This document shows positions 24,903 to 33,066 of a DNA stretch of 64,000 bases, piece by piece. Position numbers and translations under genes: made by a program. Every line of letters begins with the position of its first letter. Position 1 is the first letter of the stretch. The notes under the pieces were generated by a model that searched no databases, had not been told where the DNA came from, and worked only from the letters and a program-made list of their open reading frames with translations. This DNA comes from Flavobacteria bacterium BBFL7. Its GTDB lineage: Bacteria > Bacteroidota > Bacteroidia > Flavobacteriales > Flavobacteriaceae. Location of the stretch: positions 1,004,958 to 1,068,957 of the forward strand of contig CH672374.1 in NCBI GenBank assembly GCA_000153385.1, read 5' to 3'.

Positions 24903-26023
24903 AATTCAGCTTTTAAAGCGTTAAAGAATAAATCGATATGAGATTCTTTAATCGTTAATGGCGGCAAGATTCTTATCACGTTAGGACTCTTTGCACTGCC
25001 AGTAAAAATGTGATGATTAAATAGAAGGTTCTTTCGTAATGTCGCAATGGGAAAATCAAATTCTAGTCCCAACATTAATCCGCGTCCTTTTACATTTTTA
25101 ACCTGTGGCAATTCTTGAGCTCTTTTTAAAAAGTGAGCAGATACTGCTTTTGCATTATCCATTAATTGCTCCTTTTCTATAACATCCAGCACTGTAGAAA
25201 CTGCGGTACATGCTAAATGATTACCGCCAAAAGTCGTTCCCAGCAATCCATAAGAAGCTTTAATTTTTGGATGGATCAAAATACCTCCTACAGGAAATCC
25301 ATTCCCCATACCTTTTGCCATAGAAATAATATCTGGTTCTAGTCCATGTTTTTGAAATGCAAAAAAATCACCAGTTCTACCAAAACCAGATTGCACCTCA
25401 TCTGCAATAAAAGAAGTATTGTACTGTCGGCACAAAGACTGCAAACCTTGATAAAACACAGTAGTATCTTCATCTAGGCCACCTACTCCTTGAATACATT
25501 CTACAATTACCGCGCAAACATTATTCTTATCTAGTGCTTTCTCTACAGCTACCAGATCTCCTAATTCAATAATTTCTACCTCTTGTTGTGCATTTATTGG
25601 TGCGATAATTTTTGCATTATCTGTAGCCGCCACTGCAGCAGATGTACGACCATGAAAACCATTTTTAAAAGCGATGACCTTATGCTTTTTATTATGAAAA
25701 GATGCTAGTTTTAATGCGTTTTCATTGGCCTCTGCACCAGAATTACACATGAATAGTTGGTAATCTTTACAACCTGAAAAGTCAACTAGTTGATGAGCTA
25801 GGGCTTCTTGTAATAGGTTTTGAACCGCATTACTATAAAAGCCTAGTTTAGAAACCTGCTCGCTTATATTATTTACATATTCTGGATGAGAATGACCTAT
25901 AGAAATAACAGCATGACCACCGTATAAATCTAGATACTCGACATCATTATGATCATAGACATAAACATCTTGTGCACGCACAGGTGTCACGTTAAAAAGT
26001 GGATATACTTCAAATAAACTCAT
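24899..26023 (-). CDS. argD: Acylornithine aminotransferase
   Basis: A 374-residue class III PLP aminotransferase converting acylglutamate semialdehyde to acylornithine. Cofactor motifs are CNSGAEAN (93-100), the aspartate in ADEVQSGFGRTG (207-218) and Lys237 in SMAKGMGNGFP. The enzyme is complete and of the usual length. It lies 27 bases after argC, the longest gap inside the operon, and overlaps argF' by 4 bases. The acyl group cannot be told from this sequence. Context suggests succinyl. Confidence 0.93.
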   Translation of the reverse strand: MSLFEVYPLFNVTPVRAQDVYVYDHNDVEYLDLYGGHAVISIGHSHPEYVNNISEQVSKLGFYSNAVQNLLQEALAHQLVDFSGCKDYQLFMCNSGAEANENALKLASFHNKKHKVIAFKNGFHGRTSAAVAATDNAKIIAPINAQQEVEIIELGDLVAVEKALDKNNVCAVIVECIQGVGGLDEDTTVFYQGLQSLCRQYNTSFIADEVQSGFGRTGDFFAFQKHGLEPDIISMAKGMGNGFPVGGILIHPKIKASYGLLGTTFGGNHLACTAVSTVLDVIEKEQLMDNAKAVSAHFLKRAQELPQVKNVKGRGLMLGLEFDFPIATLRKNLLFNHHIFTGSAKSPNVIRILPPLTIKESHIDLFFNALKAEL

Positions 26024-26050
26024 ATCTGTTTCTCTTTAATCGTATTAATT

Positions 26051-27028
26051 TTAAAAAAAGTTGGCTTTAAGTTGTAAACCTTGATCTTCAGAAAAATCGA
26101 ACATCAAATTCATATTCTGTACTGCCTGCCCAGACGCACCTTTCAATAAGTTATCGATCACACTCGTTATCAATAAAATGTCGTTATGCTTATGTAGGTG
26201 TATTAGACACTTATTAGTATTAACTATTTGCTTTAAATGCACCTCTTTATCAGACACAAATACAAATGGTGAGTCTTTATAATAGTCCTTATAAAAGTTC
26301 TTTATATCTTCAAGTGGCAAGTCTACTTTAGTATAAGCTGTCGCAAAAATCCCTCTACTGAAATCACCACGATTAGGTACAAATAGCACATTAGAATCAA
26401 AATCTTGTTGCGACTGTCTTAAAGTCTGATTTATTTCTCCAAGATGCTGATGTGTGAAAGCTTTGTAGTGTGAGAAATTATTATCTCTCCAGGTAAAATG
26501 TGTTGTTGGTGATAAACTTGTACCTGCACCTGTTGCACCAGTAACTGCATTTACGTGTACATCTTCTTTTATCAATTGCTGTACAGCTAGTGGTAAAATG
26601 GCAAGTTGTATCGCTGTTGCAAAACATCCTGGATTTGCCACATGAGTAGCTTTTTTAATCTCTTCTTTTTGATACTCGCACAGTCCGTATGTGAACTCGC
26701 TTTCGCGAAAGCGTGCATATTCCATCAACCTAAAATCATTACTTAAATCGATCATTTTTGTACTTGTTGAAAATTGATGTTTCTCTAAAAACGATTTTGA
26801 ATTGCCATGACCTAGACATAAAAACAAAACATCTACATTACTATTTAATTGGTATGTAAACACCAAATTTGTAGTGCCTAAAAGATCTTGATGCACATCG
26901 CTCACCGCATTACCAGCATTAGAAGTTGAGTATATAAAATCTATGACTACCTCATCATGATGAATTAAAAGTCTTATTAATTCTCCTGCTGTATAACCAG
27001 CACCACCTATTATTCCTGCTTTAATCAT
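26051..27028 (-). CDS. argC: N-acyl-gamma-glutamyl-phosphate reductase
   Basis: A 325-residue NADPH-dependent reductase. Rossmann motif GIIGGAGYTAGELIRLL (5-21), active-site Cys135 in VANPGCFATAI and the C-terminal His region NKCLIHLHKHNDILLI are visible. Residues 106-110 (RFRES) in the segment before FTYGL derive from a dispersed palindrome copy read in a third frame. The start overlaps the argG stop by 4 bases. Confidence 0.94.
   Translation of the reverse strand: MIKAGIIGGAGYTAGELIRLLIHHDEVVIDFIYSTSNAGNAVSDVHQDLLGTTNLVFTYQLNSNVDVLFLCLGHGNSKSFLEKHQFSTSTKMIDLSNDFRLMEYARFRESEFTYGLCEYQKEEIKKATHVANPGCFATAIQLAILPLAVQQLIKEDVHVNAVTGATGAGTSLSPTTHFTWRDNNFSHYKAFTHQHLGEINQTLRQSQQDFDSNVLFVPNRGDFSRGIFATAYTKVDLPLEDIKNFYKDYYKDSPFVFVSDKEVHLKQIVNTNKCLIHLHKHNDILLITSVIDNLLKGASGQAVQNMNLMFDFSEDQGLQLKANFF
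26698..26713. repeat. 16-bp palindrome (copy 6) inside argC
   Basis: A perfect CGCTTTCGCGAAAGCG translated as R-F-R-E-S, so the element has been accepted in a third reading frame. Confidence 0.9.
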
Positions 27029-28221
27029 GATTCTTGATGTATCTGGTTATAAATCTTATTGCTGTTTCCTATGATCTTGATAAAACCTATGGCCTCACTT
27101 GCTGTCCATGCTTTATTCTCCTCTCCATAAGTACCGAATTTTGCATTCATTAAATCGTTTACCGATTCTATACCGTCCAGAGTAAAGTGATAAGGTTGTA
27201 AAGTGACATAAACATCTCCAGTAACCTTAGACTGACTACTTTCTAGAAAAGTCTCTATGTCACGCATTACAGGATCGAGGTACTGACCTTCATGCAGGTG
27301 CATACCGTAAAAACTAGACAGATAATCTTTGTGTTGTAACTGCCACTTAGTAAGTGTGTGTTTTTCTAATAAATGGTGTGCTTTTATAGTAATCAACGCT
27401 GCTGCGGCTTCAAAACCGACTCTACCTTTCATACCTACTATGGTATCGCCTACATGGATATCTCTACCTATAGCATATGAAGAAGCAAGGTCATTGAGTT
27501 GTTGTATCACCAATTCTGAAGATTGCTCTTTCCCATTTACTGCAATTAATTCTCCTTTTTTAAAGGCCAGTTTTACTTGTTCCTTTCCTTCTTTTTGAAG
27601 TTGTGATGGATAAGCTTCTTCTGGTAATGCCTTGAGCGAGGTCAGTGTTTCTGCACCACCTACACTAGTTCCCCACAGTCCTTTATTTACAGAATATTGA
27701 GATTTTTCCCAAGACATGGCTATTCCATTTTCTTTGAGATAATCTATCTCTTGTTTACGTGATAGTTTACCATCTCTTATAGGTGTAATAATTTCTATAT
27801 GTGGTGCTAGAGTTTGAAAAATCATATCAAAACGCACTTGATCATTTCCTGCACCAGTACTTCCATGAGCTATAAATTGTGCGTCTATGGTTTTTGCATA
27901 TTCTATAATCTCAATGGCTTGCACAATACGCTCTGCACTTACCGATAGCGGATAGGTATTATTCTTTAATACATTTCCATAAATCAAATACTTAACGACT
28001 TTATCATAAAAAGTGCTTACTGCGTCTATGGCTTTAAAAGTGCTCACGCCCATTTTATAAGCGTTAGATTCTATAGTTTTAAGATCTTCTTGAGTAAAAC
28101 CACCTGTATTTACACACACCGCATGAACCTCATAACCTAGATCTTGTGAAAGGTATACGGCACAATATGAGGTGTCCAGTCCGCCACTATATGCTATTAC
28201 TAATTTTTTATTATTGTTCAT
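27025..28221 (-). CDS. argG: Argininosuccinate synthase
   Basis: A 398-residue ATP-dependent ligase joining citrulline and aspartate. The N-type ATP pyrophosphatase loop AYSGGLDTSYC (10-20) and downstream STGAGNDQVRFD and the EKSQYSVNKGLWG stretch identify the family. It overlaps the upstream GNAT gene by 11 bases and argC by 4, so it is translated as part of the operon. Placing argG second in the operon is common in Flavobacteriia. Confidence 0.95.
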   Translation of the reverse strand: MNNNKKLVIAYSGGLDTSYCAVYLSQDLGYEVHAVCVNTGGFTQEDLKTIESNAYKMGVSTFKAIDAVSTFYDKVVKYLIYGNVLKNNTYPLSVSAERIVQAIEIIEYAKTIDAQFIAHGSTGAGNDQVRFDMIFQTLAPHIEIITPIRDGKLSRKQEIDYLKENGIAMSWEKSQYSVNKGLWGTSVGGAETLTSLKALPEEAYPSQLQKEGKEQVKLAFKKGELIAVNGKEQSSELVIQQLNDLASSYAIGRDIHVGDTIVGMKGRVGFEAAAALITIKAHHLLEKHTLTKWQLQHKDYLSSFYGMHLHEGQYLDPVMRDIETFLESSQSKVTGDVYVTLQPYHFTLDGIESVNDLMNAKFGTYGEENKAWTASEAIGFIKIIGNSNKIYNQIHQES

Positions 28222-28834
28222 TTTGATCTTTTTTGAGGATAAGCGTTTGCTTAATTTGTTTTAATCTGTTGAAAACAGACTTTTTAATAGGTTTCTTTTC
28301 TTCGGTTGTTTTTTTAGAAGGATCATAGATCATTCCTGTACATAAACACATTTTTTGTTCTGTACGTTGTAAGATGTCGTAGTTCTTACAGGTCTGGCAA
28401 CCGTTCCAGAATTGCTGGTCGTCTGTTAATTCAGAAAAAGTAACTGGCTTATAACCTAGGTCACTATTCATTTTCATAACAGCAAGTCCAGTGGTGATGC
28501 TGAATATCTTTGCATCAGGAAACTTTTCTTTTGATAGTAAAAAGATGCGTTCTTTAATTTGTTTGGCCAGTCCTAGATTTCTATAATCTGGATGTACAAT
28601 AAGACCTGAGTTTGCGACAAACTTGCCGTGTCCCCATTTCTCTATGTAACAAAAGCCTGCAAATTTCCCGTTATCCAGTGCGATTACCGCGTTGCCGTTT
28701 TCCATTTTGGTAGTGACATATTCTGGCGTACGTTTTGCGATTCCTGTACCGCGCACCTTGGCAGCGTCGGCTATAGTATCACAAATGATATGCGCATATT
28801 TAGAATGCGATTTATGAGCAATAACAATTTCCAT
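28211..28834 (-). CDS. GNAT acyltransferase, probable N-acylglutamate synthase
   Basis: A 207-residue GNAT protein heading the arg operon. The acyl-CoA loop VHPDYRNLGLAKQIKERI (80-97) contains the R/Q-x-x-G-x-A/G motif. After the GNAT fold comes a Cys cluster, CQTC (146-149) and CLC (163-165), that could bind zinc or an iron-sulfur centre, then a basic tail. No argA or argJ is present in the cluster, so this enzyme is the natural candidate for the first step. A Bacteroides GNAT was, as I recall, assigned this role from mutant fitness data. Whether it uses acetyl- or succinyl-CoA is open. Confidence 0.72.
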   Translation of the reverse strand: MEIVIAHKSHSKYAHIICDTIADAAKVRGTGIAKRTPEYVTTKMENGNAVIALDNGKFAGFCYIEKWGHGKFVANSGLIVHPDYRNLGLAKQIKERIFLLSKEKFPDAKIFSITTGLAVMKMNSDLGYKPVTFSELTDDQQFWNGCQTCKNYDILQRTEQKMCLCTGMIYDPSKKTTEEKKPIKKSVFNRLKQIKQTLILKKDQNEQ

Positions 28835-28878
28835 TGTGATTGATTTTATAAATTAAAAAGTGTAAAGTGTAGTTGTGA

Positions 28879-29031
28879 AAAGAAGAACCGGACGCACCTA
28901 AATTCCCAAAAAGAAAGGACCCTTACGGGCGTCGACGTCGTAAAGTAGGACGCACAGAAAAACCGTTCCTAGAAGGAGCAGTTAAAAAAGCTGTATATAG
29001 TAATGGAAATGAATTCAATGTAAAAAAATAA
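28879..29031 (+). pseudogene. Start-less 50-codon Arg/Lys-rich frame
   Basis: Between an in-frame TGA (28876-28878) and TAA (29029-29031) a 50-codon frame reads KEEPDAPKFPKRKDPYGRRR, then RKVGRTEKPFLEGAVKKAVY and SNGNEFNVKK. Codon use looks genuine, but there is no ATG, GTG or TTG in frame. It may be the remnant of a small basic protein gene that lost its start, or lie downstream of a frameshift. It runs antisense to the arg leader. Confidence 0.3.
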
Positions 29032-29274
29032 AAATGGATATCTAGGTGCTAATTGAGATTAAGCACAGCGGCGTCGCAAATTACTGCGATCCGTATAGGA
29101 TATATTTTTATTTTGAAATGAAATCATGATGCAAAAGTAATTAAATATTTGGATTAGCAGTCAGTAATATTTACAATCTTCTCAAATTTAGCATATTGCT
29201 AACTTTTCACATTTTCTATCGGCCAACTCTAATAAGATAGATAAAAATAGTGTTGGGCAATTTCTCCAAAAAAC

Positions 29275-29282
29275 TATCTTCG
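29275..29282 (+). promoter_or_regulatory. Promoter of the DMT permease gene
   Basis: TATCTTCG (one mismatch to TAnnTTTG) lies 4 bases before the ATG at 29287, with TTG at 29253-29255, 19 bases upstream. The transcript would be leaderless or nearly so. Confidence 0.6.
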
Positions 29283-29286
29283 CGGC

Positions 29287-30186
29287 ATGTGGATGTATTT
29301 AGGCTTATTAGCCGCTTTATTTTTAGGATTACACAATCTATGTAAGAAGCATGCTGTGCGTGGTAATGAGGTGTTTCCTGTTCTACTAGGAACATTAATC
29401 GCTGGTTTTTTATTGATTTTACCTTTTTACATTGGTTCTATCTATGCACCTGAAGCAACTAAAGAAATAGGCTTTTTTGTGGAATCCATTCCATGGTCCA
29501 CACATGGTTTTATTATCATTAAATCTATGATAATGGCAGCATCATGGATATTAGCTTATCAAGCACTAAAGCATCTACCTCTAACAATTGTCACTCCTAT
29601 TAGGTCTGCTGGTCCATTTTTTACATTTATCGGCGCAATATTTATCTATAAAGAAGCGCCTAACAATTATCAATGGATAGGCTTCTTTTTAATCATCTTA
29701 TCTGTGTTGCTATATTCGAGAATTGGTAAAAAAGAAGGGATCCATTTTAAAAGTAATAAATGGATTTTTGCAATAATAGGCGCTACATTTTTAGGAGCTT
29801 CTAGTGGATTATATGATAAGTTTTTGATACAATCGTTGATGCTCAATCCGCAAACGCTGCAATTCTGGTTTTGCTTTTATACCATTTTGATTCTACTAAT
29901 TATTTTATCGATTACATGGTTTCCATATGCTCAGAAGCGTAAGGAATTCAAATTTAGATGGTCCATTCCTGCAGTTGGTATTTTATTACAAACCGCTGAC
30001 TATTTTTATTTCAAAGCTCTTCAAGATCCTGAGGCAATGATCATGTTACTATCTGCTATTAAACGCAGCCAAATCATCATTGCTGTAGTCATAGGAGGAT
30101 TAATTTTTAAGGAGCAAAACAAACGAAAAAAACTTATACCTCTAACAGGTATAATGATCGGAGTATTTCTAATATTATATTCTTAA
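29287..30186 (+). CDS. EamA/DMT-superfamily permease
   Basis: A 299-residue inner-membrane protein with about ten hydrophobic segments, from MWMYLGLLAALFLGLHNLCK to the final PLTGIMIGVFLILYS. The internal two-fold repeat is typical of EamA transporters, including PLTIVTPIRSAGPFFTFIGA and the second-half AIKRSQIIIAVVIGGLIF. The substrate is unknown; EamA proteins export amino acids, nucleosides or drugs. Divergent from the arg operon and convergent with the PAP2 gene. A link to arginine export is possible but rests on position alone. Confidence 0.82.
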   Translation: MWMYLGLLAALFLGLHNLCKKHAVRGNEVFPVLLGTLIAGFLLILPFYIGSIYAPEATKEIGFFVESIPWSTHGFIIIKSMIMAASWILAYQALKHLPLTIVTPIRSAGPFFTFIGAIFIYKEAPNNYQWIGFFLIILSVLLYSRIGKKEGIHFKSNKWIFAIIGATFLGASSGLYDKFLIQSLMLNPQTLQFWFCFYTILILLIILSITWFPYAQKRKEFKFRWSIPAVGILLQTADYFYFKALQDPEAMIMLLSAIKRSQIIIAVVIGGLIFKEQNKRKKLIPLTGIMIGVFLILYS

Positions 30187-30194
30187 TACTAGAT

Positions 30195-31043
30195 TTAAAA
30201 AGAGTATACCACTCCTATTCTATTACCCGTGAAGGTAAAATTTAATGAGGTTAGATCATCAGTAGAAGTAGCGTTATACTTTTGCTCATACTTCTTATCT
30301 AGGTATTTATCAATACTCTCCACTACAAAATAACTTAAAACCCAACTTAAAAAGACATCACTTGCCCAGTGCTGTTCTTCATATATACGAGTTAAACCTG
30401 GAGTGACACCTATAGCATAGATAGGCCCTTTAATCCACCAGCTATCAAATTGTTTTGCAATCACGTGTGCGTTAGTAAAAGTCAGTACTGCATGACCCGA
30501 TGGAAATGATCTATAACCAGCAGATCCACCAAAAGGTTTGAAATGATTTTTACCTAGATTCGTCTGTGGTCTGGCTCTTCCTGTTACCGACTTTGTTAAT
30601 TGCTGTAAAAATCCTGTCGCCGTCGCTGATGACAGCAGTAAAACTCCAGTTCTTCTTAATTTCTCATTACGAGTAAACAGACCAGTAAGATAAACGGCAC
30701 CAGTAGCACCATAGTTGTTTTGTGGACTACCAGCATACCATCCATAATCCAGTATCAAATTAGGCACGTTTTCTTTATGCTCTACAAAATAACGCCTTGA
30801 TTGATCATCAATTGAGTAAAGCCCTAAGGTAATAGCAGTTGTTGCTCCTAACTTATAAAAATCGTCTTGTTGCCAGTAAATAGGTCTAGAATAAGCATAA
30901 CCTACACCTTGAAAAACATTACCCATATCATAGGTGAAATCTTTCCATAAAGATTGATTTGATTGGGTAAAACTATTGCTATTAGATTGCCCTGATAATG
31001 TCCAAGCAGCTAATAAACATAAGCCGTAAATAATTTTTTTCAT
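30195..31043 (-). CDS. PAP2-family phosphatase, exported
   Basis: A 282-residue protein with signal peptide MKKIIYGLCLLAAWTLSGQS. The acid phosphatase signature is complete: KSVTGRARP (151-159), RSFPSGHA (178-185) and RIYEEQHWASDV (219-230), supplying the nucleophilic and acid/base histidines. The family dephosphorylates lipid phosphates such as undecaprenyl pyrophosphate or phosphatidic acid. Only weak membrane segments are seen, so the active site is probably periplasmic at the membrane surface. Its -7 element TATTTTTG lies 4 bases upstream of the ATG. Confidence 0.88.
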   Translation of the reverse strand: MKKIIYGLCLLAAWTLSGQSNSNSFTQSNQSLWKDFTYDMGNVFQGVGYAYSRPIYWQQDDFYKLGATTAITLGLYSIDDQSRRYFVEHKENVPNLILDYGWYAGSPQNNYGATGAVYLTGLFTRNEKLRRTGVLLLSSATATGFLQQLTKSVTGRARPQTNLGKNHFKPFGGSAGYRSFPSGHAVLTFTNAHVIAKQFDSWWIKGPIYAIGVTPGLTRIYEEQHWASDVFLSWVLSYFVVESIDKYLDKKYEQKYNATSTDDLTSLNFTFTGNRIGVVYSF

Positions 31044-31047
31044 TTTG

Positions 31048-31055
31048 CAAAAATA
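31048..31055 (-). promoter_or_regulatory. -7 promoter element of the PAP2 gene
   Basis: The minus strand reads TATTTTTG, an exact TAnnTTTG, 4 bases before the ATG. This indicates a leaderless or very short-leader mRNA. Confidence 0.6.
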
Positions 31056-31095
31056 GGATAAATTATCCTTAACAGCTTTTTATGAGCAACTATCG

Positions 31096-31103
31096 TATCT
31101 TTG
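31096..31103 (+). promoter_or_regulatory. -7 promoter element of the HYC_CC_PP gene
   Basis: TATCTTTG is an exact consensus, 4 bases before the ATG at 31108. Together with the PAP2 promoter it forms a compact divergent pair. Confidence 0.65.
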
Positions 31104-31107
31104 TAGC

Positions 31108-31524
31108 ATGTATTGTAAAATGCTTAAAAATATAGGTGTTATAACTTTAACAATGATTGTGTTATTCTCAACACTATCATTTAGTGTACACAAGCATTTC
31201 TGCGGTCCATTTTTAAAAGACATTTCTGTAATAGTCCCTTCGCATGGCTGCGGCATGGAACAGGACAACACAATTAAAGATTGTGCAGTTGCACTAGAAA
31301 AAAGTTGCTGTAATGATATTGTAGAACTCGTAAAAGGTCAAGATGATTTAAAACTATCCTGGGATAGTTTTAAGCTGGACCAGCAACAATTAATAATTCT
31401 CTTTAGTCATTCATATTTCTACTCAATCACCGGTGATGATTTTGTAGACACACCTTTCACTTCCTACTCGCCGCCTCTGGTCACACGGGACATACCTGTG
31501 TTGCATCAGTCTTTTCTTATCTAG
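31108..31524 (+). CDS. HYC_CC_PP-family protein
   Basis: A 138-residue exported protein with an N-terminal hydrophobic segment (NIGVITLTMIVLFSTLSFSV). It carries the three marks that name the family: HKHFCGPF (about 28-35), KSCCNDIVE and YSPPLVTRDIPVLHQSFLI. These proteins are typical of Flavobacteriia and usually sit before genes for metal-related outer-membrane proteins, which holds here. The conserved His and Cys suggest metal binding. The start at 31108 is supported by a consensus -7 element 4 bases upstream. Molecular function unknown. Confidence 0.75.
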   Translation: MYCKMLKNIGVITLTMIVLFSTLSFSVHKHFCGPFLKDISVIVPSHGCGMEQDNTIKDCAVALEKSCCNDIVELVKGQDDLKLSWDSFKLDQQQLIILFSHSYFYSITGDDFVDTPFTSYSPPLVTRDIPVLHQSFLI

Positions 31525-31589
31525 ATAAAGTCGTATTCTACATGCCTTAAGGGCATTGATTAAGATTACTAACTTTATTTTATAACACT

Positions 31590-32354
31590 ATGAAACATAT
31601 TATTATGGTGGCTTTGGTAGTTTTCGCTTTCGCGAAAGCGTATGCACAAGGTCCACCCATTACAGCAGATAAACCTATCATGCTAGGAGGCAATAGCTTC
31701 ACAATGAAAACCCTAACAGAAATAAGAAATACGGAACGTGGTACAGCCATTTATGTCCCTGTAATGCTGCATTATTTACCTACTGCAAATTCATTAATCG
31801 CATTACATATACCTTATGTAAATTATAACTTAAGTGATACTAGTGGCAGTGGACTAGCAGACATGAAAATCATGGGTAAATATCAATTTTACCGTAAAGA
31901 TGGTACCGGAAAAACATTTCGTATGGTTGCAAAGACCTTACAATCTTTACCTACCGGACAGGAAATTGATGTGATGGACATTTCTACAGGGAAGTATTCT
32001 GGTTATTACGGTATTGTATCTGGATTAGAAACCTTAAAATACGGTATTTCTACAGAGATCGGTTATAACTGGATGCCAGATGGTACCTTGGATGAATTCA
32101 GAACAAAACTTGGTTTTGGGCTTCCTTTATTAAAACCACAATATCCTAATAAGCAGCTAAATTTATACTTTGAATATAGTAGTGTCTGGTTACATGAACG
32201 CGATTGGTATCAGCTATTATATGCTCAAGGAATTCAATATGCACGCAAGAATATCACCTTTGACCTTGCGGTTCAATTACCGCTTATTCAGGAAATCGCT
32301 GATGATCGAGCCTTAAATTATTCTGTTTTTGTAGGAACACGATACACTTTTTAA
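31590..32354 (+). CDS. Putative outer-membrane beta-barrel protein
   Basis: A 254-residue protein with signal peptide MKHIIMVALVVFAFAKAYAQ. The mature part is rich in alternating, aromatic-ended strands (IALHIPYVNYNLSDTSGSGL, NLYFEYSSVWLHERDWYQLL) and ends in YSVFVGTRYTF, the terminal Phe motif of outer-membrane barrels. It resembles the transporter/MetA-pathway phenol-degradation-like barrels near HMA proteins. Probable role: outer-membrane passage or storage related to the metal locus. The signal-peptide C-region FAFAKA is encoded by the dispersed palindrome at 31625. Confidence 0.7.
   Translation: MKHIIMVALVVFAFAKAYAQGPPITADKPIMLGGNSFTMKTLTEIRNTERGTAIYVPVMLHYLPTANSLIALHIPYVNYNLSDTSGSGLADMKIMGKYQFYRKDGTGKTFRMVAKTLQSLPTGQEIDVMDISTGKYSGYYGIVSGLETLKYGISTEIGYNWMPDGTLDEFRTKLGFGLPLLKPQYPNKQLNLYFEYSSVWLHERDWYQLLYAQGIQYARKNITFDLAVQLPLIQEIADDRALNYSVFVGTRYTF
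31625..31640. repeat. 16-bp palindrome (copy 7) in a signal-peptide region
   Basis: A perfect CGCTTTCGCGAAAGCG is read as A-F-A-K-A just before the predicted signal peptidase site of the barrel protein. Confidence 0.9.
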
Positions 32355-32436
32355 AAAACAAACAATTTAAAATGTCTATATAGGGATCGCATTTACAATT
32401 TCTATATCAATGACATCAATTTAAAATTAAAACACA

Positions 32437-33066
32437 ATGAAATATCTAACTATCATTTTAAGTATAATAATGAGTCTACTTACTTTATCGCAAGTAGATG
32501 CACAATCTGATAATAGCAGAGACCAATTTGAAGTTCAAGTTGATGGTTTAGGCTGTCCATTTTGCGCATATGGGCTCGAAAAAAAGTTTAAAGAATTTAA
32601 AGGAATCAAGGATATAGCCATCGATATCGAAACTGGAGATTTTTCATTTTCTTATCCGGCAGCAAAAGAGTTAACCATGGAAGCTGTTATAGCACAAGTG
32701 GTAAAAGCTGGATACACACCTAATGAAGCAAAAATTACTCGCGCAAACGGTAATATAGAAACAAATGAAGAAGTTAAAAAAGATGCTATAAATAACGTTA
32801 CTACATCTAGTATCTATGTAAATGGAATGTGTGGCATGTGTAAAGCTCGTATTGAAAAAGCTACTTCATCATTAAATGGTGTTGCTAGCTCTGTATGGGA
32901 TGTAGAGACTAAACTGCTTACAATAAGTTATGATCAACAGCTTATAGATGAAAAGAAAATAGAAAAAGCTGTGGCTGGAGTAGGTCATGATACAAATGGT
33001 ACTAGAGCTACAGATGCCAGTTATGACAACTTGCACGCTTGTTGTAAATATGAAAGAGCAAACTAA
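32437..33066 (+). CDS. Periplasmic double heavy-metal-associated (HMA) protein
   Basis: A 209-residue exported protein with signal peptide MKYLTIILSIIMSLLTLSQV and two HMA-like domains. The first has GLGCPFCAYGLEKKF (Cys40, Cys43) and the second NGMCGMCKARIEKA (Cys133, Cys136), followed by a CC pair near the end (HACCKYE). The first site CPFC departs from the usual MxCxxC. It is likely a copper or similar soft-metal binding/relay protein in the periplasm. The stop overlaps the next ATG by one base (TAATG), so it starts a tightly coupled four-gene operon ending at 35381. Confidence 0.8.
   Translation: MKYLTIILSIIMSLLTLSQVDAQSDNSRDQFEVQVDGLGCPFCAYGLEKKFKEFKGIKDIAIDIETGDFSFSYPAAKELTMEAVIAQVVKAGYTPNEAKITRANGNIETNEEVKKDAINNVTTSSIYVNGMCGMCKARIEKATSSLNGVASSVWDVETKLLTISYDQQLIDEKKIEKAVAGVGHDTNGTRATDASYDNLHACCKYERAN

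Larger units (their letters stand above)
28835..29286. other. Divergent intergenic region between arg operon and DMT permease
   Basis: This 452-base region holds a start-less coding-like frame on the + strand (28879-29031), two short hairpins (GTGCT/AGCAC at 29046-29066 and TCGCA/TGCGA at 29074-29089), a minus-strand TACTTTTG at 29135-29142 that could be the arg operon -7 element, and the + strand promoter of the permease. If that minus-strand promoter is real, the arg mRNA has a leader of about 300 bases. Confidence 0.5.

Noticed and set aside
28875-28901. Eight-residue GTG-initiated Arg-rich peptide as an attenuation leader
   Set aside because: It is on the strand opposite to the arg operon and has no following terminator/antiterminator pair on that strand.
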